Of a stretch of DNA of 64,000 nucleotides, positions 7,774-16,742 are shown piece after piece. Within the stretch, counting starts at the first letter, position 1; each line of letters starts with the position of its first letter. Origin of the DNA: Chryseobacterium shigense (lineage in GTDB: Bacteria; Bacteroidota; Bacteroidia; Flavobacteriales; Weeksellaceae); NCBI RefSeq assembly GCF_900156575.1, contig NZ_FTNY01000005.1, positions 248,001-312,000 on the forward strand, given 5' to 3'. A model generated the notes under the pieces. It saw only the letters and a list, made by a program, of their open reading frames with translations. It was not told the DNA's origin and made no database searches. The position numbers and the translations under genes are program-made.

Positions 7774-8742
7774 TTAGATTCCTAAGCTTGCTCTTACTTT
7801 TTTAATGGTTTCGGTAGCCACTACTCTTGTTTTTGCTGCACCTTCCTGAAGTTGAGCCTCCAGTTCGTCCAGATTGTTCATATAATAGGCGAACGTTTCT
7901 CTTTCTTTTGCAAAACGGGTTAAGATCAGACTTAACAGCTCTAATTTGGCGTGTCCGTAACCGAAGTTTCCAGCCAGATATTTAGCTCTTAATTCCTCGG
8001 TTTGTTCAGGAGTGGCAATTAGCTGGTAGATAGCGAACACTTTATCTGTTTCAGGGTCTTTAGGTTCCTCCAGACCTTTAGAATCGGTTTCTATACTCAT
8101 CACCTGTTTTTTCAGTTCCTTTTCAGGTAAGAAAATATTAATGATATTTCCCATAGATTTAGACATTTTGCGGCCGTCTGTTCCGGGAACATATTTCGTG
8201 TCTTCCTGAAGTTCAGACTGTGGCAGTACAAAAACTTCCCCCATCTGATTGTTGAATCTTGACGCTACATCACGGGCGATTTCCAGGTGCTGAAGCTGAT
8301 CTTTTCCTACCGGAACTATTTCTGCATTATACAGTAAAATATCAGCAGCCATCAGAATAGGGTAGGTAAACAAACCTGCATTCACGTCCTGAAGCCGGTC
8401 TGCCTTATCCTTAAACGAATGGGCAAGGGTAAGTCTCTGATAAGGAAAAAAACATGATAAATGCCAAGAAAGTTCACAGGTCTCAGGGATATCACTCTGT
8501 CTGTAAAAATATGTTTTTTCTGTATCCAGCCCACAAGCAAGCCAAGCCGCAGCAATCTCGTAGGTATTTTGTTTTAGCTCCTTCGCATCCTTAATCTGGG
8601 TAAGAGAGTGAAGATTCGCAATGAATAAAAATGATTCATTTCCTTCCTGCTTGGAAAGTTCAATAGCAGGAATGATCGCCCCAAGGAGATTTCCAAGATG
8701 GGGAGTTCCGGTGGCTTGAATGCCGGTAAGAATTCTTGACAT
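7774..8742 (-). CDS. trpS: Tryptophan--tRNA ligase
   Basis: Class I aminoacyl-tRNA synthetase that charges tRNA-Trp. 322 residues, the normal bacterial size. The HIGH-type motif is TGTPHLGN at residues 11-18 and the second signature is KMSKSMGN near residue 195. The Rossmann fold and the C-terminal helical domain are complete. It is transcribed alone, with a TAAATTTG -7 box on its strand at 8776-8783. Confidence 0.97.
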   Translation of the reverse strand: MSRILTGIQATGTPHLGNLLGAIIPAIELSKQEGNESFLFIANLHSLTQIKDAKELKQNTYEIAAAWLACGLDTEKTYFYRQSDIPETCELSWHLSCFFPYQRLTLAHSFKDKADRLQDVNAGLFTYPILMAADILLYNAEIVPVGKDQLQHLEIARDVASRFNNQMGEVFVLPQSELQEDTKYVPGTDGRKMSKSMGNIINIFLPEKELKKQVMSIETDSKGLEEPKDPETDKVFAIYQLIATPEQTEELRAKYLAGNFGYGHAKLELLSLILTRFAKERETFAYYMNNLDELEAQLQEGAAKTRVVATETIKKVRASLGI

Positions 8743-8775
8743 TTGTTTAAATTATTTATAAAAATTAATGAATTG

Positions 8776-8783
8776 CAAATTTA
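8776..8783 (-). promoter_or_regulatory. Probable -7 box of trpS
   Basis: Reads TAAATTTG on the minus strand, 34 bases upstream of the trpS start. No matching -33 box is seen. Confidence 0.45.
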
Positions 8784-8907
8784 ATTAATTCTCCCTCAGA
8801 TTGCACGGATGTTTGTATAAAATTCAAATATGAAAAAATGGTTTGCTGATAAAAAGTCTTACCCATATTAGGATCATCGTTAAATTTAAGCAATCAGCAG
8901 GACAACA

Positions 8908-9552
8908 TTAAGGGATCAAAATCTTTTTTCCTCCGAACTTCGGCTGTACTCCGAAAAGTAAATCCCAGTAGACTTTAGTCTTTGCCAGATATTCTCGCAG
9001 ATTGGTTTTTAATCCGGCGTATTTATTCACATCATTGGCATTGTATCCGAAAGCTTCCATTCCATTCTTTCTCGCCAGAAAAACAGCTCTTTCATTGTGA
9101 AATTTCTGTGAAATGATCACCAGTTTATCCTGTCCGAAGATATCTTTCGCCCTGACTACGGAATCCAGGGTTCGGAATCCGGCATGATCCATCACGATTC
9201 TTTCTTTCGGAATACCATACTTCATCAAAGTCAACTGCATATCTTCGGGTTCATTATAGTATTTGCTGCTGTTGTCTCCGCTTACGAGAATGTACTTTAT
9301 TTTTCCGCTCTTATAAAGATCGATAGCAGCCTGGATTCTGTTATAAAAATAAGCATTAGGCATTCCGTTGCTTAATGTTTTTCCGGTTCCGAGTAGTAAG
9401 GCTACTTTAGTTTCCGGTACATCAGAAATCTTGTAAGAAACAAAATCACGGCTTTCTTTTCTGATGCTGTAATTGGCCCAGGCTATAAAAATAATTCCCG
9501 CCGCAAGCAGCAGCAGGAACATTTTAAAAATATTTTTAATTACTTTTTTCAT
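8908..9552 (-). CDS. YdcF/SanA/ElyC-type envelope protein (DUF218)
   Basis: 214 residues with one N-terminal membrane anchor (about 8-27) and then the DUF218 domain. The family pattern is visible: VALLLGTGK, the Arg in FYNRIQAAIDLYKSGK, LVSGDN, EPEDMQ and ERIVMDHAGFRTLDS. E. coli SanA, the closest well-known relative, affects the permeability barrier of the envelope, but the molecular activity is not known. Its stop-to-start distance to lspA is 15 bases in the same direction, so both are probably co-transcribed. Confidence 0.85.
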   Translation of the reverse strand: MKKVIKNIFKMFLLLLAAGIIFIAWANYSIRKESRDFVSYKISDVPETKVALLLGTGKTLSNGMPNAYFYNRIQAAIDLYKSGKIKYILVSGDNSSKYYNEPEDMQLTLMKYGIPKERIVMDHAGFRTLDSVVRAKDIFGQDKLVIISQKFHNERAVFLARKNGMEAFGYNANDVNKYAGLKTNLREYLAKTKVYWDLLFGVQPKFGGKKILIP

Positions 9553-9567
9553 CCGGAATACTGTTTT

Positions 9568-10206
9568 TTAAAACTCAAGTCCGTTGGGGAAAGCTTTTTT
9601 TCTGAATATTAACAGGAATGCGGCACCTACTGTAATTGCAGAGTCAGCCACGTTGAAAATATATTTGAAGAATTCAAGGTGTTTTCCACCGATCACGGGA
9701 ATATTTTCAGGAACATACCAGTCTACGATAGGAAAGTGAAGCATGTCTACTACACAGCCTTTCATAAAGGAAGAATAGCCTTGTCCTACAGGAACGAACT
9801 TTGAAATTCCTCCGTATCCGATCCATCGGTCGATGCTTTGGTCGTAAACCGTACCGCTGTCGAAGATGAGTCCGTAGAACATTCCGTCAATGATATTTCC
9901 GATAGCACCGGCAAAAATAATAGCCATTGGGATCAGAAGATAATTGGAAGCTCCCTGTTTTAGCCATTTCTTAAACATATAAACCATTCCTCCGATTAAG
10001 AAAAGTCTCAGAATTACCAGAAAATATTTTCCGATGATTCCCCCGAAATGCAGGCCATAAGCCATTCCCGGATTTTCTACGAAAGTCAGTTTAAAGCCCG
10101 GAAGAACAGTCACACTGTCATCCAGATTAAAATGGGTTTTGATATAAATTTTCGAAGCCTGATCAATTAACAATACTAAAAATGTTATAGCTAAGATCTT
10201 TTTCAT
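9568..10206 (-). CDS. lspA: Lipoprotein signal peptidase (signal peptidase II)
   Basis: Inner-membrane aspartyl protease that cleaves prolipoproteins. 212 residues with four hydrophobic segments. The catalytic aspartates are in GCVVDMLHFP and FNVADSAITVG, and conserved ENPGMAYG and AGAIGNIIDG motifs are present. It is longer than E. coli LspA (about 164) because of an extra loop between the third and fourth segments, which is common in Bacteroidetes. It overlaps the stop of the upstream small gene by one base. Confidence 0.96.
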   Translation of the reverse strand: MKKILAITFLVLLIDQASKIYIKTHFNLDDSVTVLPGFKLTFVENPGMAYGLHFGGIIGKYFLVILRLFLIGGMVYMFKKWLKQGASNYLLIPMAIIFAGAIGNIIDGMFYGLIFDSGTVYDQSIDRWIGYGGISKFVPVGQGYSSFMKGCVVDMLHFPIVDWYVPENIPVIGGKHLEFFKYIFNVADSAITVGAAFLLIFRKKAFPNGLEF

Positions 10207-10391
10207 TACAATCCTTTTGGTTTAGTAGGTTTCTCAGGATTTTTCTTGTCGAAAATCTTTTTGGCCACTTTTTCTGTATGGAAAGTATTTTTGGTCTGAG
10301 CTCTTTCGTATCTGATATTCATATCTTTTAAAACACTTTTCAGTGCGCTCAGTTCCATAGGGTTTTTAGGATGTACTATGATCGATTCCAT
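10206..10391 (-). CDS. Small conserved protein, possibly DUF2683-type
   Basis: 61 residues with start MESIIVHPKNPMELSALKSV, a short alpha/beta unit, and a lysine/proline-rich tail. It resembles the short proteins annotated DUF2683 in Bacteroidetes, though this is from memory. It couples to lspA through a TAATG overlap. Function unknown. Confidence 0.75.
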   Translation of the reverse strand: MESIIVHPKNPMELSALKSVLKDMNIRYERAQTKNTFHTEKVAKKIFDKKNPEKPTKPKGL

Positions 10392-10411
10392 TTTCTTATC
10401 TATTTAAAATT

Positions 10412-10657
10412 TTACATTTTGGACAATTCATCGAGTCTCTTTCTGTCTTTTGGAGACAAGTCGTTGATCCCGTTTTTGCCCATCTTACTCAGAAGTCTGT
10501 CGATTTCTTTTTCTCTCTCGCGTTTATCAGAATTAAACTGATCATCGATGGTGTAGTTTCTGTGTTCATCAGGAAAGAATCTGTTTTTGATCCATGCTCT
10601 GTTGAAAAACAGCAAAACTGCGGCCACGATGACGCCTAAAATTAATACTCCGCTCAT
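10412..10657 (-). CDS. Small single-span membrane protein, DUF6576-like tail
   Basis: 81 residues. An N-terminal transmembrane helix (GVLILGVIVAAVLLFF, residues 3-18) precedes a charged segment and a C-terminal helix pair EIDRLLSKMGKNGINDLSPK. This tail resembles the DUF6576 segment also found at the C-terminus of flavobacterial rhomboid proteins. It sits 20 bases upstream of the lspA pair in the same direction. Function unknown. Confidence 0.75.
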   Translation of the reverse strand: MSGVLILGVIVAAVLLFFNRAWIKNRFFPDEHRNYTIDDQFNSDKREREKEIDRLLSKMGKNGINDLSPKDRKRLDELSKM

Positions 10658-10737
10658 GGGTATACATTAAAAATTAGGTTTATAAAGTATTCATGAATAC
10701 CATATAAACCCAATATTATTTTTACAAACCTTACGGC

Positions 10738-11118
10738 TTATTTCTGCATATTTTTCGCTTCAATGCTTAAGGTAGCATGCGGAACAGCCAATAATCTTTC
10801 TTTAGGAATCAGCTTTCCTGTTACTCTGCAAACACCGTAGGTTTTATTCTCAATTCTGATCAAAGCATTTTTTAGATCACGAACGAATTTTTCCTGGCGT
10901 CCTGCCAAAATAGAGTTTTGTTCTTTGCTTAAAGTCTCTGCACCTTCTTCAAATGCTTTGAATGTTGGAGAGGTATCATCCGTACCGTTGTTCTGGTCGT
11001 TGATGAAACTTTCTCTGATCAATTGCAAATCTTTTTCTGCTTTCTCTATTTTTTCTTTAATGATCGCTTTAAACTCTTGTAAATCAGAATCATTATATCT
11101 TACTCTTTCGTCTGACAT
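10738..11118 (-). CDS. DksA/TraR-family protein lacking most zinc ligands
   Basis: 126 residues. An N-terminal coiled coil (about 10-85) is followed by a DksA-type C-terminal knuckle. DksA binds the RNA polymerase secondary channel and normally has four cysteines. Here only C97 remains in GVCRVTG; the other three positions are Thr100, Ser118 and Ala121 (TLSIEAK). The fold could persist without zinc, as in known cysteine-poor DksA paralogues. It lies between ileS and the lspA group, 59 bases downstream of ileS, and is probably in the same transcript. Confidence 0.87.
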   Translation of the reverse strand: MSDERVRYNDSDLQEFKAIIKEKIEKAEKDLQLIRESFINDQNNGTDDTSPTFKAFEEGAETLSKEQNSILAGRQEKFVRDLKNALIRIENKTYGVCRVTGKLIPKERLLAVPHATLSIEAKNMQK

Positions 11119-11177
11119 GTTCTTTTCTCTTTTTTAATAAAATTATGAAATGGAATTTAAAAAACAATAACTATATG

Positions 11178-14100
11178 TTAATTTTTTTCAACATTTATCT
11201 TAAAATTAACCTCATCTATTTCGATTTCGTTAAAATTTGAAAGTGAAGATACAATTTCTATTTTATTTGACAAGACCTCAGAAGAAATATATTCTTCATT
11301 TTTCCTAACATCTTCAATGAATGGTGAATTTTCTTCAATGGAGATTTTTATTCTGTCTGTCAGTTCAAAGTCCTTCTCTTTTCGCAGGTTCTGAATTCTG
11401 TTGATAAACTCTCTTGCGATCCCTTCAGATTTTAACTCATCTGTTAGCGTCAAATCTAATGCCACAGTTGTTTTTCCGTCAGAAGTTACGGTCCATCCCG
11501 GGATATCTTTTGTAGAAATTTCTACATCGGAAAGGGTAATTTCGTAACCTTGAACGTCTATCTTTCCTTCTTTTTCAAGACTGGCGATCTGTTCTGTATT
11601 CAGATTGGCGATCTCTCCGCCTACCCTTTTCATGTCTTTTCCTAATTTAGGACCCAGCGCTTTGAAATTCGGTTTGATCTGTTTTATAATTAAATGAGAG
11701 GCTTCTTCGGCATTAATCAGCTGAAGTTCTTTAACATTTACTTCCTGTTTGATCAAATCTGCAACGGCTAAAATCTGTTGTTCCGTTTTAGCATCCAGAA
11801 CCGGAACCAATACTTTTTGTAACGGCTGGCGAACTTTTACATTTTCTTTCTTTCTCAACGAGAAAACCATACTTGTAATATTCTGTGCCAAATGCGTTTT
11901 TTCTACAAGATCCTGATCGATCAGACTTTCATCTGCTACAGGGAAGTCCGTTAAATGCACAGACTCACCGTTTTCTTTTCCGGTTACTTTATTCAGATCC
12001 TGATACAATTGATCCATAAAGAACGGAGCAATAGGGGCAGATAATTTCGCCACGGTCTCAAGACAAGTATACAAAGTCTGGTAAGCAGAAATCTTATCAT
12101 CAGAATAATCTCCTTTCCAGAAACGTCTTCTGCATAATCTTACGTACCAGTTGCTCAGGTTATCATTCACAAAGGTGCTGATTGATCTGGCTACTCTTGT
12201 CGGTTCGTAATCTTCGTAGAATGCTTTTACTTCTTTAACCAAAAGATTAAGCTCCGAAAGGATCCATCGGTCGATTTCCGGACGGTTTTCCACTTCTTTT
12301 TCTGTATAATTGAATCCATCCACGTTGGCATATAATGCAAAGAATGAATACGTATTATAAAGGGTTCCGAAGAACTTTCTTCTTACTTCGTCGATTCCTT
12401 CGATATCAAACTTCAGATTTTCCCAAGGGTTTGCATTCGAGATCATATACCATCTCGTAGCATCCGGTCCATAAACGGCTAATGTTTCAAACGGATCCAC
12501 TCCATTTCCTTTGGATTTTGACATCTTTAGTCCGTTTTTATCCAGAACAAGCCCGTTACTCATCACATTTTTATAGGCAACTGAATCAAAAACCGCGGTT
12601 CCGATCGCGTGAAGGGTATAGAACCAACCACGTGTCTGGTCAACGCCTTCCGCAATAAAATCTGCCGGGAATGCTTTATGATTGTCAATTAATTCTTTAT
12701 TCTCAAAAGGATAATGCAACTGTGCATAAGGCATCGAACCTGAATCGAACCAAACGTCGATCAAGTCGCTTTCACGCTTCATGGCTGCTCCTGAATCTGA
12801 AACAAGAATTACTTTGTCTACTACATTTTTATGAAGATCAACCAATGAATAATTCTGCTCAGACATATTTCCGATCACAAAACCTTTGAACGGGTTTTCG
12901 CTCATGAATCCTGCCTCAACAGATTTTTCGATTTCATTGTATAATTCTTCTACCGAACCAATGATCTTTTCTTCTTTTAAATCTTCCGTTCTCCAGATCG
13001 GTAAAGGGATTCCCCAATATCTTGAACGCGAAAGGTTCCAGTCGTTTACATTTTCAATCCAGTTCGCAAAACGTCCTTCTCCCGTAGATTTAGGCTTCCA
13101 GTTGATTTCTTTGTTTAAATCTACCAGTCTGTCTTTCACAGCGGTCATTTTCACAAACCATGAATCCAGCGGATAGTACAATACAGGCTTGTCCGTTCTC
13201 CAGCAGTGCGGATAACTGTGAACATATTTCTCTACTTTGAAGGCTTTATTTTCTGTTTTTAATAAAATAGCCAATTCTACATCCCATGATTTTTCAGGCG
13301 CAGTACCCTCATCGTAATATTCGTTCTTGATATATTTCCCTGAGAATAATTCAGGAACATTGGCTCCCTTGATAAATCTTCCCTGTAAATCTACCAGCGG
13401 AACCAGATTGTCATTTTCGTCTTTGATCAACATGGGAGGAATGCCGGCTTCTTTGGCCACTCTTGCATCATCCGCACCAAAAGTTGGCGCGATGTGAACG
13501 ATACCGGTTCCGTCTTCAGTCGTTACAAAATCTCCTAAAATTATTCTGAAAGCTTTTTCAGGGGAATCATTAGGCTTAAACCAAGGGATTAGCTGCTCAT
13601 ATTGAGTTCCTGTTAATTTTACTCCTGTAAATTCTTTTAAAATCTGATAAGGAATTGTCTTGCTTTCTGATGTATAATTAGCGAAATCTTCATCAGTTCC
13701 TTCCACATATTTTTTACCAAAGTTCTTTTCTAAAAGGACTCTCGCTAAAACAACCGTTATGGGTTCAAAAGTGTATTGATTAAACGTTTTAACTAAAACA
13801 TATTCAATATCTCTTCCTACAGCCAATGCTGTGTTGGAAGGCAATGTCCATGGAGTAGTCGTCCAGGCAAGAATGCTTACGTCTCCTTCCACATCACCAA
13901 ATAAGTCAGAAGATTCTTTCTTTACTTTGAACTGAGCTACCACTGTAGTATCAGAAACATCGTGATAAGTTCCCGGCATATTTAATTCCGCAGAAGAAAG
14001 CCCTGTTCCTGCTTTCGGAGAATAAGGCTGGATCGTGTAGCCTTTGTACAATAATTCTTTATTATACAACTGCTTCAGCAACCACCAGACGGTCTCCATA

Positions 14101-14567
14101 TATTTTGACTTATACGTGATGTACGGATCTTCAAGATCTACCCAGTATCCGATTTTTTCCGTAAGGTCATTCCATACGTCTGTATATCGCATTACCGCTT
14201 CACGACAAGCTTTATTGTAGTCTTCAATAGAGATTTTTTTGCCAATATCCTCTTTAGTAATTCCTAATTCTTTTTCTACGCCCAGTTCTACAGGAAGTCC
14301 ATGTGTATCCCAGCCTGCTTTACGGAAAACCTGTTTTCCGTTCTGAGTCTGGTAACGACAAAAAATATCCTTTAATGCTCTGGCCATTACGTGGTGAATT
14401 CCGGGCATACCGTTTGCTGAAGGCGGACCTTCATAAAAAACAAACTCGGCATTACCCTCGCGAATCTCAACACTTTTACTGAACGTTTTATTCTGTTTCC
14501 AAAACTCCGATACATTCTCGGCTATGTCAATAAGGTTGAGGTTTTTGTATTCTTTAAATTGGCTCAT
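11178..14567 (-). CDS. ileS: Isoleucine--tRNA ligase, long eukaryote-like form
   Basis: Class I synthetase charging tRNA-Ile, 1129 residues, against about 940 for E. coli IleS. The HIGH-region is PSANGMPGIHH (about residues 50-60) and the second signature KMSKSKGN lies near residue 680. The editing domain is present between them. The PGIHH form and the long C-terminal part are typical of the IleRS2 type, known for low mupirocin sensitivity in other bacteria. The zinc-ribbon tail of IleRS1 is not evident. A -7 box TAAATTTG lies at 14604-14611 on this strand. Confidence 0.97.
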   Translation of the reverse strand: MSQFKEYKNLNLIDIAENVSEFWKQNKTFSKSVEIREGNAEFVFYEGPPSANGMPGIHHVMARALKDIFCRYQTQNGKQVFRKAGWDTHGLPVELGVEKELGITKEDIGKKISIEDYNKACREAVMRYTDVWNDLTEKIGYWVDLEDPYITYKSKYMETVWWLLKQLYNKELLYKGYTIQPYSPKAGTGLSSAELNMPGTYHDVSDTTVVAQFKVKKESSDLFGDVEGDVSILAWTTTPWTLPSNTALAVGRDIEYVLVKTFNQYTFEPITVVLARVLLEKNFGKKYVEGTDEDFANYTSESKTIPYQILKEFTGVKLTGTQYEQLIPWFKPNDSPEKAFRIILGDFVTTEDGTGIVHIAPTFGADDARVAKEAGIPPMLIKDENDNLVPLVDLQGRFIKGANVPELFSGKYIKNEYYDEGTAPEKSWDVELAILLKTENKAFKVEKYVHSYPHCWRTDKPVLYYPLDSWFVKMTAVKDRLVDLNKEINWKPKSTGEGRFANWIENVNDWNLSRSRYWGIPLPIWRTEDLKEEKIIGSVEELYNEIEKSVEAGFMSENPFKGFVIGNMSEQNYSLVDLHKNVVDKVILVSDSGAAMKRESDLIDVWFDSGSMPYAQLHYPFENKELIDNHKAFPADFIAEGVDQTRGWFYTLHAIGTAVFDSVAYKNVMSNGLVLDKNGLKMSKSKGNGVDPFETLAVYGPDATRWYMISNANPWENLKFDIEGIDEVRRKFFGTLYNTYSFFALYANVDGFNYTEKEVENRPEIDRWILSELNLLVKEVKAFYEDYEPTRVARSISTFVNDNLSNWYVRLCRRRFWKGDYSDDKISAYQTLYTCLETVAKLSAPIAPFFMDQLYQDLNKVTGKENGESVHLTDFPVADESLIDQDLVEKTHLAQNITSMVFSLRKKENVKVRQPLQKVLVPVLDAKTEQQILAVADLIKQEVNVKELQLINAEEASHLIIKQIKPNFKALGPKLGKDMKRVGGEIANLNTEQIASLEKEGKIDVQGYEITLSDVEISTKDIPGWTVTSDGKTTVALDLTLTDELKSEGIAREFINRIQNLRKEKDFELTDRIKISIEENSPFIEDVRKNEEYISSEVLSNKIEIVSSLSNFNEIEIDEVNFKINVEKN

Positions 14568-14987
14568 TGTAAATATCTCAATATCGTTGATTAATTAAGT
14601 CTGCAAATTTACTAAATTTTGTCGGTTTATAATATATGTTTTATTTAGCTTATATCTATTAAAAAGTTCAATTTCAGAAATATAAATGAAGAAAGGGGTG
14701 AAATGGGAAGAGTGAATGATGAATAAAGCCGTTTTTCCAACACATTTATGCCATAAAAACCACCCGGAGGTGACTGTAAATTATTCAAAATCGCTAAGTC
14801 TTGGCACATCTGGCCATTTGCCTGCTTCGCATGTTTAATGCATCTGCTTCTTTTTTATCTTTATCGATTATAGTTAATATTATCACGGAATTATTTTTCT
14901 GTAAAATCAATCAATTACAGATGGGGAGGATCTGTTTTTTTATTTAAAATTTCGTAAGTTTAAATAATCCCTAAACCCAGCCCCTTC
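14568..14987. other. Divergent intergenic region of 420 bases
   Basis: Separates ileS (leftward) from the M23 peptidase gene (rightward). On the left it holds the ileS -7 box (14604-14611, minus strand). On the right a T-rich region with TATCTTTA around 14868 could serve the peptidase gene. No coding frame or structured RNA is recognised. Confidence 0.6.
14604..14611 (-). promoter_or_regulatory. Probable -7 box of ileS
   Basis: Reads TAAATTTG on the minus strand, 37 bases upstream of the ileS start codon. No -33 TTTG is seen at the usual distance. Confidence 0.45.
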
Positions 14988-16676
14988 ATGAAAGCCCTGT
15001 CCAAAGTTGTAGTCATTATTTGTTTCATCAGTACGATTATCATATTTGCCCAGAAAAGCTATCCGCAAAATTATTTCCGGAATCCTTTACCTATTCCCAT
15101 GCAGCTGGCCGCCAACTTTGGGGCTGTCCGTACCAATCATTTTCATATGGGCCTGGATCTGCGCACGAACAGCCAGGAAAATTTATCAGTTGTGGCAGCA
15201 GCAGACGGATATGTAAGCAGGATAAAAGTCGAGCGGTATGGTTTTGGAAATGCAGTTTATATTACCCATCCGAATGGGTATACCACTTTGTATGCCCATC
15301 TGAATAAGTACTATGACCAACTTGATGAATATGTTAAAGAAAGACAGTACAAAGATGAAAAGTGGGAACAGGATATCACGTTCTCTCCCGGACAGTTTCC
15401 GGTAACTAAAGGGCAGCTCATTGCTTTAAGTGGAAATACGGGAGGTTCAGCAGGCCCGCATTTGCATTTCGAGATAAGAGATACAAAAACTGAAGAATGC
15501 ATCAACCCGTTACTTTTTGGTTTTAGTATTCCGGATAGTATTGCTCCTGTTATCAGTGGACTTTACTGGTATGACCGACGTTTCAGTACCTATGAGCCCG
15601 GAGCCAACGGAATTGCTGTTAAAAAAACAGGTAATGTATATACCACAGATGTAATTCAGGTCAGTTCACCAACGATTAGTTTGGCGATTAAAGCAGTTGA
15701 TAAAGCCAACCAGGGATTCAATCTTGGAATTTATCATGCAGAATTGCTCATGGATGATCAGGTAATGTACAGCTTTTCCATTGATAAAGTGAGTTATGAT
15801 GACACCCGCTATATCAATGGCTGTATAGATTATCCTAAGTTGATCAAAGATAAAATGAGCATTCAGCACTTATCTTCTTTGCCGGGGATGAAGCTGAAAA
15901 ATTACAGTCCGCCAGATTTAAACGGAATCATTAATCTAAAGGACGAAAATGTTCACAACATTGAAATTGTATTAAAAGATGTCAATGGAAATACCAGCAG
16001 ACTAAAAACAAAAATCAGGTTGAATAAAACTTCAGATCAGATTTTTCCAACCAATAAAATGGTAAAGGCTAATGAAGGGAAAACAATTTCCACTGAAAAT
16101 GCTGAAATCAATCTTAGCAAAAATGCAGTCTATGATGCACTGAATTTTCAAATGTCTGAAAAATCAAGCACTAATGGAGATGCTGTTTCCAATACAATCG
16201 TTTTGCATTCACCTTATATTCCCGTTCATGATAATTATGCTTTAAAAATAAAACCCAATAGAAAATTAACCAACGAAGAAAAAGCGAATGTAGTTGTCCT
16301 TTTAGATTATGGAAGTGATACCCATGTTGTCAAAGGAAAATGGAATGGTGACAGAATGGAATCAGAGTTTAACCGATTGGGAACGGCAACACTTCTGCTG
16401 GATCAGAATATGCCGTCTGTTTCTCCCGGATGGAAAGAAGGAGCATTGATCACAGGGAGTAGCTTACGATTGAAAGGAACCGCTAAAATCGGAGACATTG
16501 TTTCATTTCGTGCAGAACTCGATGGGAAATGGCTGCGTTTTGCCCGTATGAAAGATGACTTTGTTTATGTTTTTGATGAAAAATGTTCCAAAGCCTCAGG
16601 TTTACATACTTTAAAAGTAACCACGGTGAATACAGCAGGAAATACAAATACACAGACTTTTACCTTTCAGAGATAA
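14988..16676 (+). CDS. Secreted M23-family (LytM-type) metallopeptidase
   Basis: 562 residues with an N-terminal signal peptide or anchor (about 5-21). The M23 domain covers about 30-175. Zinc ligands are H53 and D57 in HFHMGLDLRT and H160 of GPHLHFEI, with H158 as the catalytic histidine. Family members cut peptidoglycan cross-links, so a cell-wall role is likely. The remaining 380 residues form Ig-like beta domains with no recognised name. It is followed at 66 bases by the AMP-forming ligase but looks functionally separate from the pigment genes. Confidence 0.9.
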   Translation: MKALSKVVVIICFISTIIIFAQKSYPQNYFRNPLPIPMQLAANFGAVRTNHFHMGLDLRTNSQENLSVVAAADGYVSRIKVERYGFGNAVYITHPNGYTTLYAHLNKYYDQLDEYVKERQYKDEKWEQDITFSPGQFPVTKGQLIALSGNTGGSAGPHLHFEIRDTKTEECINPLLFGFSIPDSIAPVISGLYWYDRRFSTYEPGANGIAVKKTGNVYTTDVIQVSSPTISLAIKAVDKANQGFNLGIYHAELLMDDQVMYSFSIDKVSYDDTRYINGCIDYPKLIKDKMSIQHLSSLPGMKLKNYSPPDLNGIINLKDENVHNIEIVLKDVNGNTSRLKTKIRLNKTSDQIFPTNKMVKANEGKTISTENAEINLSKNAVYDALNFQMSEKSSTNGDAVSNTIVLHSPYIPVHDNYALKIKPNRKLTNEEKANVVVLLDYGSDTHVVKGKWNGDRMESEFNRLGTATLLLDQNMPSVSPGWKEGALITGSSLRLKGTAKIGDIVSFRAELDGKWLRFARMKDDFVYVFDEKCSKASGLHTLKVTTVNTAGNTNTQTFTFQR

Positions 16677-16742
16677 GATTATTGGGGTGACTCATTTTTT
16701 AATCTTTTAATCATTCAATCTTTTAATTTTAATTAAATAAAT

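Noticed and set aside
16677..16742. A possible regulatory repeat (AATCTTTTAATCATTC) before the ligase gene
   Set aside because: Only a short AT-rich direct repeat without promoter consensus or structure.
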